This document shows positions 47,827 to 57,150 of a DNA stretch of 64,000 bases, one piece after another. Within the stretch, counting starts at the first letter, position 1. Each line of letters starts with the position of its first letter. The stretch lies in contig JBBJNV010000016.1 of assembly GCA_037721215.1 (NCBI GenBank), positions 27,532 through 91,531 on the forward strand, read 5' to 3'. A model generated the notes under the pieces. It saw only the letters and a list, made by a program, of their open reading frames with translations. It was not told the DNA's origin and searched no databases. Origin of the DNA: Gemmatimonadaceae bacterium (GTDB lineage: Bacteria; Gemmatimonadota; Gemmatimonadetes; Gemmatimonadales; Gemmatimonadaceae). The translations under genes and the position numbers were made by a program.

Positions 47827-49002
47827 GTGCTCGATCGACACTTGTTTACGTCTGAGTCAGTTACTGAGGGTCATCCCGACAAGGTAGCTGACCAGATTTC
47901 GGACGCCATTCTGGACGCAATCCTGACTGACGACCCTGAAGCTCGCGTTGCCTGCGAAACCCTGGTTACCACAGGGCTTGCCTGTGTGGCAGGCGAAATC
48001 ACCACTACCACCTACGTCTCTTTTCCCGACATCGTCCGCCGGACGATCGATCGTATCGGCTATACTGACGCAACGTACGGGTTCGACTCGAAGACCTGCG
48101 CGGTGATCAGCACTATTGGTCGCCAGTCACGCGATATCAGTCAGGGGGTCGACACCGGCGGCGCCGGCGACCAGGGAATGATGTTTGGCTACGCGTCTGA
48201 CGAGACCGAAGAGTTGATGCCGCTCCCCATCATGCTTGCTCACCGGCTCACCCGGCAACTCGCGGAGTGCCGCAGAAATGGCGGCGGCAACTGGCTTCGA
48301 CCGGATGGCAAGTCGCAGGTGACGGTGGTATACGAGGACGGTGTACCGGTAGCGGTCGATACGGTCGTCATCTCGACGCAGCACAGTGACGGCATCAGTA
48401 ACAAGAAACTCCACCAGGCAGTGATTTCCGATGTGATCGAGCCGGTCATTCCAAAGGAGATGCGCTCGAAGGAAATCAAGTACCACATCAACCCCACCGG
48501 CCGGTTTGTAGTTGGGGGTCCGCAGGGCGATGCGGGCCTTACCGGCCGCAAGATCATCGTCGATACATACGGCGGGATGGGCCGCCACGGGGGTGGTGCG
48601 TTCAGCGGCAAGGATCCCTCAAAGGTGGATCGGAGCGCATGTTATGCTGCGCGATGGGTTGCCAAGAACATTGTCGGCGCCAAACTCGCTCGCCGATGCG
48701 AGGTGCAGCTTGCCTACGCGATCGGTGTTGCAAAACCGGTATCGGTGATGGTCGATACGTTCGGTACCAACACCATCCCCGAAGCGGCGATCATGCGCGC
48801 CGTGGAGACGGTTTTCGATCTGACGCCGAAAGGCATCATCGCCGACCTCGACCTCAAGAAGCCGATATACGAGGCCACCGCTGCCTATGGACATTTTGGC
48901 CGAAGCTCTGAGAAAATCGGAATTGGCAGAAACAGCCGGACGCAGTTCACATGGGAGCGGCTGGATCGGGTAAAGCAGCTGCAGGCGGCAGTGAAGGGCT
49001 AG
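47827..49002 (+). CDS. metK: S-adenosylmethionine synthetase
   Basis: MetK makes SAM from ATP and methionine. From GTG 47827 the protein has 391 residues, starting [31 protein letters not shown], with the P-loop-like [13 protein letters not shown], the KSQVTV segment and [30 protein letters not shown] (ending 4 bases before) is a good ribosome site, which is why I prefer GTG 47827 to upstream in-frame ATGs inside ptsI. The 70-base gap after ptsI shows no SAM riboswitch. Confidence 0.95.
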   Translation: MLDRHLFTSESVTEGHPDKVADQISDAILDAILTDDPEARVACETLVTTGLACVAGEITTTTYVSFPDIVRRTIDRIGYTDATYGFDSKTCAVISTIGRQSRDISQGVDTGGAGDQGMMFGYASDETEELMPLPIMLAHRLTRQLAECRRNGGGNWLRPDGKSQVTVVYEDGVPVAVDTVVISTQHSDGISNKKLHQAVISDVIEPVIPKEMRSKEIKYHINPTGRFVVGGPQGDAGLTGRKIIVDTYGGMGRHGGGAFSGKDPSKVDRSACYAARWVAKNIVGAKLARRCEVQLAYAIGVAKPVSVMVDTFGTNTIPEAAIMRAVETVFDLTPKGIIADLDLKKPIYEATAAYGHFGRSSEKIGIGRNSRTQFTWERLDRVKQLQAAVKG

Positions 49003-49103
49003 TGGACCTCTAGCCGCGGCGACAGTGGCGTAACTGTTCGCATCCGACACCCTGCTCGTGGGCTCATTGTTTCCAGGTTTGGCACGCATTTCACAACCTC
49101 ACG

Positions 49104-49628
49104 ATGCACATGCCGACTTTGGTGCTGGTCTTTTTGCTGTGTGCGCTCTCGTGTCGAAACGAGCAATATGGGCTTAACGGAACATCGCCAGGTCGGTCAG
49201 ACTTCCGCGGGCATAGTAGTGTTTCGAGTATCGTCGATTCTATCGTCATTTCGCTTCGTGTACCGTCTACCTCTCGCATCGGGCACCCTATTCATTTCGA
49301 GTTGATCGCTCGCAACCCGACGCATCGAGCTTTGCCGTTTAATCTTGCCAACCCTAACCCCGCATTCTTTATCGTGACTGACGCGAGCGGAACGGTGGTC
49401 TGGAGTTCGGTTCCCGGCGAGCCGGCAATCGACCTGATGGAAGTCAACATGAGCTTGAAACCAGGCGGAGAACGCAAGTTGTCTGGGAACTGGACTCAAT
49501 CAACCAAGGGCGGCTTGCAGTCAAAATCCGGCGACTATTTCGTAACTGGAATATTGATTGGCGATTTTACGACGCCTGAAATCCGTATTGGTCCGTTGCA
49601 TTTCAGGATTGCATCACCGCGTGTCTAG
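49104..49628 (+). CDS. BsuPI-domain lipoprotein
   Basis: A 174-residue lipoprotein: hydrophobic start LVLVFLLCALSC with Cys near residue 17 as the likely acylation site. The rest resembles the BsuPI fold (intracellular proteinase inhibitor-like): RIGHPIHFELIARNPTHRALPFNL, FFIVTDASGTVVWSSVP, and LKPGGERKLSGNW. A true inhibitor role is not shown. This gene and the next look less GC-rich than neighbours and have unusual codon flavour, hinting at lateral acquisition. It overlaps the next gene by 8 bases. The 101-base gap after metK shows no convincing promoter. Confidence 0.7.
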   Translation: MHMPTLVLVFLLCALSCRNEQYGLNGTSPGRSDFRGHSSVSSIVDSIVISLRVPSTSRIGHPIHFELIARNPTHRALPFNLANPNPAFFIVTDASGTVVWSSVPGEPAIDLMEVNMSLKPGGERKLSGNWTQSTKGGLQSKSGDYFVTGILIGDFTTPEIRIGPLHFRIASPRV

Positions 49629-50520
49629 CACGGGCGGTTCGCCAACACGCGACCGCTCAGGAGCGACAACAACGACAACGGTCGCGTGGGTATCTATCGG
49701 GATTGCAGTTGTTGCCGGTATGCTCGAGCTAAGTAATCGCACTATTGCCCCCCGTGCGGGTCCGGTTCTGGCAGCTATCAATACCTCCGTAGAACCCGGA
49801 ACGCTTTCGAGGCTTGATCGTTCAGCTGGTGATATTTGGACTGCGTCGTCCGATGAGTCAGGGGACACCAGGTCCATGATATTACTCGGCAATTGCGCGT
49901 TTGCCCGGAGTGACAAGCGATACATCGGAATCGTGATCGGAACGAAGCCTGATGGCGTTGTCAGGGGAAAAGACCCAACGTCAACCCAGCGCGTCGTACT
50001 AGTCCACCTGACGGCTTCCGTGCGCGAGTCAGCCGGCACGAGCACCATGGCTTTCGCATACCCGGAAGCAGTGGACGTCAGCAGATGCCCAGGACCTCCA
50101 ACCCGGCAGCCGACGTTTCACGAAGCCTTTATAGAGGGTGAGAGAAGACACAGCAGCTGGGAGAGCGCCAAAACAGAACATCCCGAACCGAATCGACCCA
50201 AGCCCCATACCGGAAACCGGGTCTACTACGAGTTTGAGGTTCAGGAGGAAGCCTCGCCTCTTCCCGCGAGCGGAGTTCCAAGATACCCTGTCCCGCTCCA
50301 CGCCTCGGGGGTTCGAGGAGAAACGCATGCGCAATTCATAGTTGGCCGGGACGGCCGGGTAGAAAAACCGTCGATAAAAATCCTTCAGTCCACAAACGAG
50401 TTGTTCACCGCTTCACTTCTTGAGGCCTTGCCTGCTATGCGCTTTTCTCCCGCGCTCGCGCGGGGCAGGAAAGTGAGGCAGCTCGTGCAGCAGAAGATTG
50501 TGCTGACTGAACACCGCTGA
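49621..50520 (+). CDS. Membrane-anchored protein with TonB C-terminal domain
   Basis: The inferred GTG 49621 start gives 299 residues. One membrane helix (VAWVSIGIAVVAGMLEL, about 22-38) leads to a periplasmic region, and the last 70 residues form a TonB-C fold: THAQFIVGRDGRVEKPSIKILQSTNELF then FSPALARGRKVRQLVQQKIVL. This looks like a TonB-type energy transducer or a relative; no ExbB/ExbD genes are nearby. The middle lacks a Pro-rich linker of TonB, so it may be a TonB-C protein with another job. Confidence 0.65.
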   Translation: MSSTGGSPTRDRSGATTTTTVAWVSIGIAVVAGMLELSNRTIAPRAGPVLAAINTSVEPGTLSRLDRSAGDIWTASSDESGDTRSMILLGNCAFARSDKRYIGIVIGTKPDGVVRGKDPTSTQRVVLVHLTASVRESAGTSTMAFAYPEAVDVSRCPGPPTRQPTFHEAFIEGERRHSSWESAKTEHPEPNRPKPHTGNRVYYEFEVQEEASPLPASGVPRYPVPLHASGVRGETHAQFIVGRDGRVEKPSIKILQSTNELFTASLLEALPAMRFSPALARGRKVRQLVQQKIVLTEHR

Positions 50521-50655
50521 GGCGAGTCACAAAACAAGCGTGGCCTGGTCAGGGTTTATCTGAAATTGGCTACTTTGAGAAATCGCCGTCGTCCAGCAGA
50601 GCGCGCCCATGCGCCGGACCTTTATGCCCATAGTGCCCGCCATTACATTCCAGAA

Positions 50656-51198
50656 ATGCAGCTCGTTGAAGTCGAAGTGATGCGGCTGGGCCTCGACCGC
50701 TCCAATAATTCCTACGTCGTCATCCTCCGCGAAAAGGATGGCGAGCGTCTTCTGCCGATTTGGATCGGGCAGCCCGAAGCGGAGTCCATCGTCGTCGAAA
50801 TGAGCAAGCTGCGACGCGAGCGCCCGCTAACCCACGATCTCTGCAAAACACTAATCACGGGTCTTGGCGGAACACTGCGGCGGATTCAGATCACCAGAGT
50901 TGAGAATCGGACTTATTACGCCGAGCTGCAGATCAGGCGGGAGGGTTCGACGATCAACATCGACGCGCGGCCATCTGATAGTATCGCGATCGCTCTCCGC
51001 TGCGCTGCCCCGATCTTTGCCCAGGAATCGCTCTTGCGCGCGATGCTTTTCGAGGACGCAGAGACGGCAGCTCAGATGGCCGATGAACCGGAATCTGACA
51101 GTGCGGGCTCCGAACCGTCCGATGAAATGACCCCCGAGCAGCTCAAGGCTTATCTGGAAAATCTGCGCCCCGAGGACTTTGGGAAATTCAGTCTGTAG
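50656..51198 (+). CDS. Bifunctional nuclease family (DUF151) protein
   Basis: The 180-residue product from ATG 50656 starts MQLVEVEVMRLGLDRSNNSYVVILRE and has LPIWIGQPEAESIVVEM, LTHDLCKTLITGLGG and INIDARPSDSIAIALRCAAPIF, the core of the DUF151 bifunctional nuclease fold. The acidic C-terminal tail ends PEQLKAYLENLRPEDFGKF, which is common in this family. The 135-base gap upstream has no clear promoter. It overlaps the next gene by 20 bases. Confidence 0.85.
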   Translation: MQLVEVEVMRLGLDRSNNSYVVILREKDGERLLPIWIGQPEAESIVVEMSKLRRERPLTHDLCKTLITGLGGTLRRIQITRVENRTYYAELQIRREGSTINIDARPSDSIAIALRCAAPIFAQESLLRAMLFEDAETAAQMADEPESDSAGSEPSDEMTPEQLKAYLENLRPEDFGKFSL

Positions 51199-52162
51199 CT
51201 TGGCGCTCGTTTTCCTGTCGAGCATTGCGTCAGCCCAGGAAATCGCACCGCAAGGCAATCCCAAGGTAGATCAGCGCGTCGTGGGACGAATCGTTCGTCC
51301 CGCTGCGAAATCGATGCTGCCGGTTGCCGGTGTCTGGGCGATCCTCCATCGTGTAGGATCCGATGCGGCGGCGCCACTGGACTCGATGCAGACCAACGGC
51401 GCTGGCGAGTACTCGTTCACCTACCGCAAAACTGGCGACGAACAAGCCATTTACTTTGTCTCGGCATCATACTCGGGGATCGCATACTTCACTACGCCGC
51501 TGCATCACGCGCTGGTCAAAAACGACGAGGCGGAGATCGCGGTGTTCGATACCACATCCAGGAGCGTGCCGACGAGTATTCGCGGTCATCATGTAATTGT
51601 TTCGGCGGTGAATCCGAACGCCGTTCGCTCGGTGACCGAAGTCTATGAGCTTGCCAATGACAGTTCCGTAACGCGCGTTGCAGCGAATTCGACGCCGGGC
51701 GGCGCGGTCTGGTCCGCGGCCTTCCCGGCAGGTGCCCGCAATTTTCGCGTGAGTCAGGGGGACGTTCCCGCCGATGCCGTCACGTTTTCCGCCGGGAGGG
51801 CCTTCGTGTTCGCGCCGTTGGCCCCGGGGCTGAAACAGCTCTCGTTCACTTACGACGTCCCGGCGTCGTCGTTTCCACTCAGCGTCCCGATAGACCGCCC
51901 CACGGAGGTCTACGAAGTGCTGATTGAAGAACCAACCGGAACAGTGACCGGCGCCCGGTTGAAAGAAGTAGATGCGGTCAGTCTGGAAAAGCGGATGTTT
52001 CGGCGGTTCCTGGCTTCCAATATCCCGGCGAATGTAACGAGCGTCATCGATCTCCCGCGCGCAACAGAGGGCCGGGTGGATAGCCGTTACCTGATCGGCA
52101 TCACCGTGATCATTGGCGGGTCGATGGTCTTCGCGCTTGCCCGCGCGCTCAGAAAGGCTTAA
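51179..52162 (+). CDS. Exported protein with C-terminal membrane anchor, unknown function
   Basis: A TTG start at 51179 gives 327 residues with a signal peptide (SLALVFLSSIASAQE). A carboxypeptidase-regulatory-like region follows (VVGRIVRPAAKSMLPVAGVWAILHRV and NGAGEYSFTYRK), then beta-rich sequence with LSFTYDVPASSFPLSVPIDRPTEVYEVLIEEP. The C-terminus has a membrane segment (LIGITVIIGGSMVFALARAL) ending in basic residues, so it is likely anchored with its bulk in the periplasm. Function unknown. It ends 8 bases before the cobalamin riboswitch region. Confidence 0.6.
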   Translation: MGNSVCSLALVFLSSIASAQEIAPQGNPKVDQRVVGRIVRPAAKSMLPVAGVWAILHRVGSDAAAPLDSMQTNGAGEYSFTYRKTGDEQAIYFVSASYSGIAYFTTPLHHALVKNDEAEIAVFDTTSRSVPTSIRGHHVIVSAVNPNAVRSVTEVYELANDSSVTRVAANSTPGGAVWSAAFPAGARNFRVSQGDVPADAVTFSAGRAFVFAPLAPGLKQLSFTYDVPASSFPLSVPIDRPTEVYEVLIEEPTGTVTGARLKEVDAVSLEKRMFRRFLASNIPANVTSVIDLPRATEGRVDSRYLIGITVIIGGSMVFALARALRKA

Positions 52163-52165
52163 GCT
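52137..52165 (+). promoter_or_regulatory. Possible promoter of the B12 operon
   Basis: TTGCCC (52137-52142) and TAAGCT (52160-52165) are 17 bases apart, just upstream of the riboswitch; the -35 lies within the end of the preceding gene. The -35 is partial and the -10 approximate, so support is moderate and comes mainly from position. Confidence 0.35.
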
Positions 52166-52169
52166 TCGG

Positions 52170-52325
52170 CACAATTGATCGCGAACGGAGCCCCGGAAAC
52201 CGGTCTGATGCCGGTGCGGCCCCGCCACTGTATCGGGCATCAAAACGCACGCTCGTAGTACCACTGGCCACAGTTGGCCGGGAAGGTGAGCGACGCGGCC
52301 CGGAGCCAGGAGACGACTCTCGCTC
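52170..52325 (+). promoter_or_regulatory. Cobalamin (AdoCbl) riboswitch aptamer
   Basis: The aptamer is recognisable from its ordered conserved blocks: GGAGCCCCGG (52187-52196), GGTCTGATGCCGGTGCGG (52202-52219), the core GCCCCGCCACTGT (52219-52231), GGGAAGGTGAGCGACG (52280-52295) and GAGCCAGGAGAC (52303-52314). These match the B12-box core of cobalamin riboswitches. It sits between an unrelated gene and btuF and so should control btuF-btuC-btuD-btuB. The platform downstream is the terminator at 52402-52430. Confidence 0.9.
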
Positions 52326-52401
52326 GCGCCACTTATTCAGAACCTCGGGGGAGGGGCTGGTGGCGTTCGAGGTGTCCACTCAGGATGCGTTGACGTTGCA
52401 G

Positions 52402-52430
52402 GCGTTCTCTTCCATGGAGAACGCTTTTTT
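52402..52430 (+). terminator. Riboswitch expression-platform terminator overlapping the btuF start
   Basis: GCGTTCTC (52402-52409) pairs perfectly with GAGAACGC (52417-52424), with a 7-base loop holding ATG 52414, followed by six Ts (52425-52430). This is a textbook intrinsic terminator 77 bases after the aptamer. It implies premature termination when B12 is bound, and the same hairpin would also hide the first in-frame ATG of btuF. Confidence 0.85.
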
Positions 52431-53307
52431 GTTTTGGTGCCGTCAGTTCGCTCTTGCTGTGATTATTCTGGCTGCCTGCGCGCCTTCCCGTGAGCCACAG
52501 CCATCGGCGCAGTCGGACGATTTTGGCGATCCAATCAGCTTTGTGGGACGCCCGTCGCGAATCGTCTCCCTGAACCCGGCTACCACCGACCTGCTGTTCG
52601 CGCTTGGCGCAGGCGGCCGCCTGGTGGGCCGCACCCACTGGGACCTCTATCCCGACTCGGCGAAATTCGTCCCGGACCTGGGGTCCGGCCTGAGGCCGAA
52701 CATCGAGGCCGTCCTGGGCGCCAAACCCGACCTGGTAGTGCTTTACGCAAGCCAGGACAATCGAAACGCCGCAACGCAGTTTCGCGCTGCCGGCGTCAAC
52801 ACCATCTCACTGAAAATCGACCACATTGCCGACTTTCATCGCGCCTCGGTGCTGCTTGGACGCATCATCGGCGACAGCATTCGCGGGCAGGTGGTTTCGG
52901 ATTCAGTGGCACGGACCATTGACCGCGTCGCCAACGTGACGAAGGCGCTGAAAAAGCCTCGTGTGTTCTGGCACATATGGGACGCGCCGCTGATCACGAT
53001 CGCGGCCGGCAGCTATCTGCATGAGCTGATTGTCATCGCCGGCGGCGAAAACGTCTATGCGGAGCTGCCCGATCCCTCCCCGACGGTTTCGATCGAAGAC
53101 GTACTCCGGCGCAATCCTGATTATTTCATCACTGGGCCGGAGGGCGCGATGAAGATTCGCCGAGATGCGCGGTGGGCGGCCGCACCGGCGGTTAGGGCCG
53201 GGCGGATTCTCATCGCCGATACCATTCTCGTGGGGCGCCCGTCGGTGAGACTCGGAGAGGCGGCGGTGTCGCTCGCCGCATTGCTGCATCCGGGCGCGTT
53301 TCGGTGA
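52414..53307 (+). CDS. btuF: B12 ABC transporter, periplasmic/lipoprotein binding protein
   Basis: Substrate-binding protein of the vitamin B12 importer. The signal ends IILAACAPS with an acylatable Cys about residue 16. The mature part has the BtuF/periplasmic-binding fold: RIVSLNPATTDLLFALGAGGRLVGRTHWDLYP, PNIEAVLGAKPDLVVLYAS, and GGENVYAELPDPSPTVSIEDVLRRNPDYFI. ATG 52414 lies in the terminator loop; TTG 52429 just after the T-run would also leave a usable signal peptide. Downstream btuC and btuD and the riboswitch fix the assignment. Confidence 0.88.
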   Translation: MENAFLFWCRQFALAVIILAACAPSREPQPSAQSDDFGDPISFVGRPSRIVSLNPATTDLLFALGAGGRLVGRTHWDLYPDSAKFVPDLGSGLRPNIEAVLGAKPDLVVLYASQDNRNAATQFRAAGVNTISLKIDHIADFHRASVLLGRIIGDSIRGQVVSDSVARTIDRVANVTKALKKPRVFWHIWDAPLITIAAGSYLHELIVIAGGENVYAELPDPSPTVSIEDVLRRNPDYFITGPEGAMKIRRDARWAAAPAVRAGRILIADTILVGRPSVRLGEAAVSLAALLHPGAFR

Positions 53308-54293
53308 TGTCGCACCACATGTGGCATTGGTGGATAATGATAGCCGCTCTCATCGTGCTCTCCGTTGTCGCCGTCGGGACCGGCGCTGTGTCGATCCCTC
53401 CGCTGGAAGTGCTGCAAGCAGTACGTGGCGTTGGTGATGAGGGTGTGGTTTCCATTGTTCGCAACCTGAGACTGCCGCGCGTGATCCTCGCCGCCCTCGT
53501 CGGTGCCGCACTCGGGATGAGCGGCGGTGCATTGCAAGGCACGCTTCGCAACGGGCTCGCGGAACCCTACCTGCTCGGTGTTTCGGGGGGCGCAGCGGTT
53601 GGAGCCGTGATCGCGTTCGCTGGGGGAGCTACTGCAGGCGGCATCGTCGCGATCGCGGCCTTCGCCGGCGCCTCCGCGGCAGTGCTGCTGGCCTTGCTGG
53701 TCGCTCGCGCCGCCGGCCGCGGCGGGCACGGCGATCCTCGCACGCTGCTAATGGCGGGTGTCGTCATTGGCGCGTTTGCAAACGCCGTGATCATGATCGC
53801 ACTGGCAAATGCGCCGCCGAACACTATCCGCGGCGCGCTCTGGTGGATGATGGGCTCCGTGGCCGACGGCTCGTGGGCCACTGTCGGGTGGTTAACTGCA
53901 TATGTGGCCGCAGGCGGCTTTGCTCTGATTTACTGGGCACGGGAAATCGACGTGCTGGCACTCGGCGACGAGTCAGCGGCGGCACTTGGCGTGAACGTGG
54001 AGTCTGCGGCCCGACGCATGTATCTGTTGAGCGCGGTGCTGGCAGCGGCGACGGTTGCCGCAGCGGGACTTATCGGATTCGTTGGCCTTGTCGTGCCCCA
54101 CATCGTGCGGGCTGCGGGAATCCGTCACCACCGGCCGCTGCTGATTGCATCGGCGCTCGTGGGAGCAACACTCGTTACGGGAGCCGACCTTGTGGCGCGC
54201 ACCGTTCGACCGCCGGGGGAGCTACCTCTTGGAGCAGTGACAGCGATACTGGGTGTCCCGTTTTTTCTTGCGCAGCTGAGACGCGCCGCATGA
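53307..54293 (+). CDS. btuC: B12 ABC transporter permease
   Basis: A BtuC/FecCD-family permease, 328 residues with about ten hydrophobic helices. Conserved text includes VRNLRLPRVILAALVGAALGMSGGALQGTLRNGLAEPYLLGVSGGAAVGAV and, near the end, GFVGLVVPHIVR (coupling helix to the ATPase) and RPPGELPLGAVTAILGVPFFL. ATG 53307 overlaps the btuF stop (TGATG); GTG 53304 is possible. It overlaps btuD by 4 bases. Confidence 0.93.
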   Translation: MSHHMWHWWIMIAALIVLSVVAVGTGAVSIPPLEVLQAVRGVGDEGVVSIVRNLRLPRVILAALVGAALGMSGGALQGTLRNGLAEPYLLGVSGGAAVGAVIAFAGGATAGGIVAIAAFAGASAAVLLALLVARAAGRGGHGDPRTLLMAGVVIGAFANAVIMIALANAPPNTIRGALWWMMGSVADGSWATVGWLTAYVAAGGFALIYWAREIDVLALGDESAAALGVNVESAARRMYLLSAVLAAATVAAAGLIGFVGLVVPHIVRAAGIRHHRPLLIASALVGATLVTGADLVARTVRPPGELPLGAVTAILGVPFFLAQLRRAA

Positions 54294-55117
54294 TCGCGTT
54301 TGAAGGTATTGCGGTACGCTATCACGGAGCGGGCGTCCGTGCGCTGGATAACGTTACGTTCCGCGCGCCGGCGGGAGAGGTTACCGCGGTAACGGGCCCA
54401 AACGGCAGCGGCAAATCAACTCTCGTTCGCGCGCTGCTGCGCCGTCAGTCGCTGGAAGAGGGCCGGATTACGATCGACGGACGCGATCACGCTTCGATGT
54501 CTGCCGTTGAAATGGCGCGAGCCGTTGCGGTTGCCCCACAGCGGGAAAACCCGGCGTTCCCGATGCGTGTCGACGAGTACGTTGCACTTGCGCGGTATCC
54601 GCACCTCGGGCTCTGGCAGACTGCCGGGTTGTCCGACGCTGTCAAGGTCACTGATGCGATCGCGCGAGCCGGCCTTGAAGAATTTGCCGGACGCCGTACG
54701 GACGCACTCTCGGGCGGTGAGTGGCAACGCGTCCGGATTGCGCGTGCGCTCGCACAGGGCGGACGCGCCCTTGTGCTGGACGAGCCCACGACCTTTCTGG
54801 ATCTCTCTCACGAGATGTCGTTGTTCGAGCTTCTCGATGGACTCGCCAGCGATGGAATGACGGTGCTGTTGATCAGTCACCAGTTGAACCTGGTGGCCCG
54901 CTTCGCTCGAAACGTGATTCTCCTGCACCACGGACGCGTCGTCGCCTCCGGAAGTCCCGCAGACGTGATGCAGGCACCGCTCCTCGAAAAAGTATACGAG
55001 TGGCCTCTCGTCGTATCACGCGATCCGGCGGTGGGAGCGCCATCACTGATCCCCCTTCGCCGTAAAGCGCCCGTCTCTCATTCCGCGCCCTCATCAACTC
55101 CCAACACTCTCACCTGA
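54290..55117 (+). CDS. btuD: B12 ABC transporter ATP-binding protein
   Basis: ATPase of the B12 importer, 275 residues from ATG 54290. Walker A is GPNGSGKSTLV, the Q-loop is VAPQRENPAFPM, the signature is ALSGGEWQRVRIARAL, Walker B is LVLDEPTTFLDL and the switch His is in LLISHQLN. Frame reading upstream re-reads btuC. The C-terminal extension (about 30 residues, Ser/Pro) is variable in this family. Confidence 0.93.
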   Translation: MIAFEGIAVRYHGAGVRALDNVTFRAPAGEVTAVTGPNGSGKSTLVRALLRRQSLEEGRITIDGRDHASMSAVEMARAVAVAPQRENPAFPMRVDEYVALARYPHLGLWQTAGLSDAVKVTDAIARAGLEEFAGRRTDALSGGEWQRVRIARALAQGGRALVLDEPTTFLDLSHEMSLFELLDGLASDGMTVLLISHQLNLVARFARNVILLHHGRVVASGSPADVMQAPLLEKVYEWPLVVSRDPAVGAPSLIPLRRKAPVSHSAPSSTPNTLT

Positions 55118-55126
55118 TAACAAGCC

Positions 55127-57142
55127 ATGCCAGCAAGCAGCAACAACCAGCACCTGGTTCACAGACGCGGTTTCGCAGTATCAATTGCCGCTGTCGCGGG
55201 CCTCTCGATGAGTGCACCAGCGATTGCCATCGCCCAGAGGGCCGATACCACGAGGCTGGATACCGTTGTGGTGTCGGCCACCAAGACTCCCACCACGCGC
55301 GCTGCCGCGACACAGGCGATTACTGTGATTTCCGGCGATGAGCTTCGTGCCCGCGGTGTCGCTCGTGTGTCGGACGCACTGCGCGAGGTGCCTGGTGCAT
55401 CAATCGTTCAGAACGGGTCGTTCGGCTCCGTGAGTACGCTGTTCCTGCGGGGTGGCGAGAGCCGCTATACGAAGATTCTCATCGACGGCGTTGCGGTCAA
55501 CGCACCGGGCGGTTTCTTCGATCTAAGTCACCTCACAACCGATAACATCGAGCGTATCGAAGTTGTGCGCGGGCCCGCGGGCGTAGTTTACGGGGCCGAT
55601 GCAGTGTCGGGCGTGGTTCAGATTTTCACACGGCAGGGGCGTGGCCCGGCTTCACTGAGTGCTTCCGTACGAGCCGGCACCTATGGAACCATCGACGGTG
55701 GCATAGACGTGAGCGGAGCGGCCGGCAGCGCGCGTTATGCACTAGGCGCGGCTCAACACGTTACCGATGGCATCATTCCATTCAACAATCAATACTACAA
55801 CGGGACACTTAGCGCCTCAGCTGGCTTCGCGCCGAAACCATCGACGGAACTGTCTACCTCGGCGCGGTACACTACTGCCGAGTTTCACTATCCAACCGAC
55901 TTCACCGGCGCGCCAGTCGACTCGAATGCCTACCGCGTTCAGCACCGGCTTACGGTTGGTGCCGATGCGTCCACGCGGATCTCGCCGTTGGTGACGGCCC
56001 GCGTCCTGCTCGGCAGCAACGACGTCTCCGACCTTACCGAAGACATCGCCATCCCATTTGGCGCTCCGGCAAACGATCCGGTGCAGGTCCACTCGGCATT
56101 CCAGTCGCGGAACTACAGACGCTCGGCGGAGGGTCGATTCCTGTTCCAGCTTCCTTACTCGACGACGGTCAACATTGGCGCTGAGTACATGCGGGAACGA
56201 GAATCGAGCGGTAACAGCGAAGGCCCTGTTGGAGCGCCGACGGTGCAGACGTCGAGCTTCATTGCACAACGGAGCAACCGCGCGGCGTACGCCGAGCTGC
56301 TTGGACAATTCACATCGCGCACTTCGTACGTGCTTTCTGCCCGTCTCGACGACAACTCCGATTACGACGCTGTGACGACCTACCGTGTCGGCGGCAGTCT
56401 GGCTCTGGCGCCGTCCACCCGTGTTCGTGGATCGCTGAGCACTGCGTTCAACGCTCCGGCTTTCAATCAGCTTCTTCCCACGCTTTTCACGTCGGGGAAC
56501 CCCGGCCTCGATCCCGAGCGCACACGCAGCTATGAAATCGGTGTCGAGCAGAGTTTCCTCAGCGGAGCTGTTCGCTTCACAGCCGACTATTTCAACCAGC
56601 ACTTCAGCGACCTCATTCAGTTCGTAGCTGGAGGCCCGCCAACGTTCCTGGGCAGCTACGCGAATCTCACAGGCGCGGAATCGAACGGCTACGATGTCGA
56701 AGTCGCCATCACGCCCGATGCGGATTTCTCCGCGACGGCGAGCTACACACAGGCTTCTCCGAAAGTAACTGAGCTCTCTGAGGCATACGCCGGCGACCTG
56801 AGCGTTGGCCAGGCACTCCTGCGTCGCGCGACTCATACAGGCTCAGCGGTGGTCCGATATCGTAAAACAGGCATCGGCTCGCTTTCGGCGACGGCGACCT
56901 ATGTCGGCAGCCGTCCGGACATCGACTTCAGCGAGTTTCCGTCACCGGTGGTGACTCTGCCAGCCTACACGAAGACCGATGTCGCTGGCAGCTTCGATGT
57001 GCTTCGCCGCAGAAACGGTTCCGGCCTGGCGCTCACCGTTCGCGCGGAAAATCTGTTCGATAAGAAATACGAGGACGTGCTGCACTTTCAAGCGCCCGGC
57101 CGGGTGATTCTCATTGGCGCACGGTTCGGCGGTACTCAATAG
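55127..57142 (+). CDS. btuB: TonB-dependent outer-membrane receptor, BtuB-like
   Basis: Outer-membrane receptor of 671 residues in the B12 operon. A long signal region ends AIAIAQ; the TonB-box-like segment is TRLDTVVVSATK. The plug (about 40-165) has GDELRARGVARVSDALREVPGASIV, LFLRGGESRYTKILIDGVAVN and IERIEVVRGPAGVVYGADAVSGVVQIFT. The barrel ends YEDVLHFQAPGRVILIGARFGG, with an aromatic-rich last strand. Cobalamin is inferred as ligand from the riboswitch and importer genes; the sequence alone does not prove it. Confidence 0.9.
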   Translation: MPASSNNQHLVHRRGFAVSIAAVAGLSMSAPAIAIAQRADTTRLDTVVVSATKTPTTRAAATQAITVISGDELRARGVARVSDALREVPGASIVQNGSFGSVSTLFLRGGESRYTKILIDGVAVNAPGGFFDLSHLTTDNIERIEVVRGPAGVVYGADAVSGVVQIFTRQGRGPASLSASVRAGTYGTIDGGIDVSGAAGSARYALGAAQHVTDGIIPFNNQYYNGTLSASAGFAPKPSTELSTSARYTTAEFHYPTDFTGAPVDSNAYRVQHRLTVGADASTRISPLVTARVLLGSNDVSDLTEDIAIPFGAPANDPVQVHSAFQSRNYRRSAEGRFLFQLPYSTTVNIGAEYMRERESSGNSEGPVGAPTVQTSSFIAQRSNRAAYAELLGQFTSRTSYVLSARLDDNSDYDAVTTYRVGGSLALAPSTRVRGSLSTAFNAPAFNQLLPTLFTSGNPGLDPERTRSYEIGVEQSFLSGAVRFTADYFNQHFSDLIQFVAGGPPTFLGSYANLTGAESNGYDVEVAITPDADFSATASYTQASPKVTELSEAYAGDLSVGQALLRRATHTGSAVVRYRKTGIGSLSATATYVGSRPDIDFSEFPSPVVTLPAYTKTDVAGSFDVLRRRNGSGLALTVRAENLFDKKYEDVLHFQAPGRVILIGARFGGTQ

Positions 57143-57150
57143 ATTGAGCG

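Noticed and set aside
50521..50655. Possible promoter before the DUF151 gene (CTACTT near 50570)
   Set aside because: No acceptable -35 at 16-18 bases; similarity is too weak.
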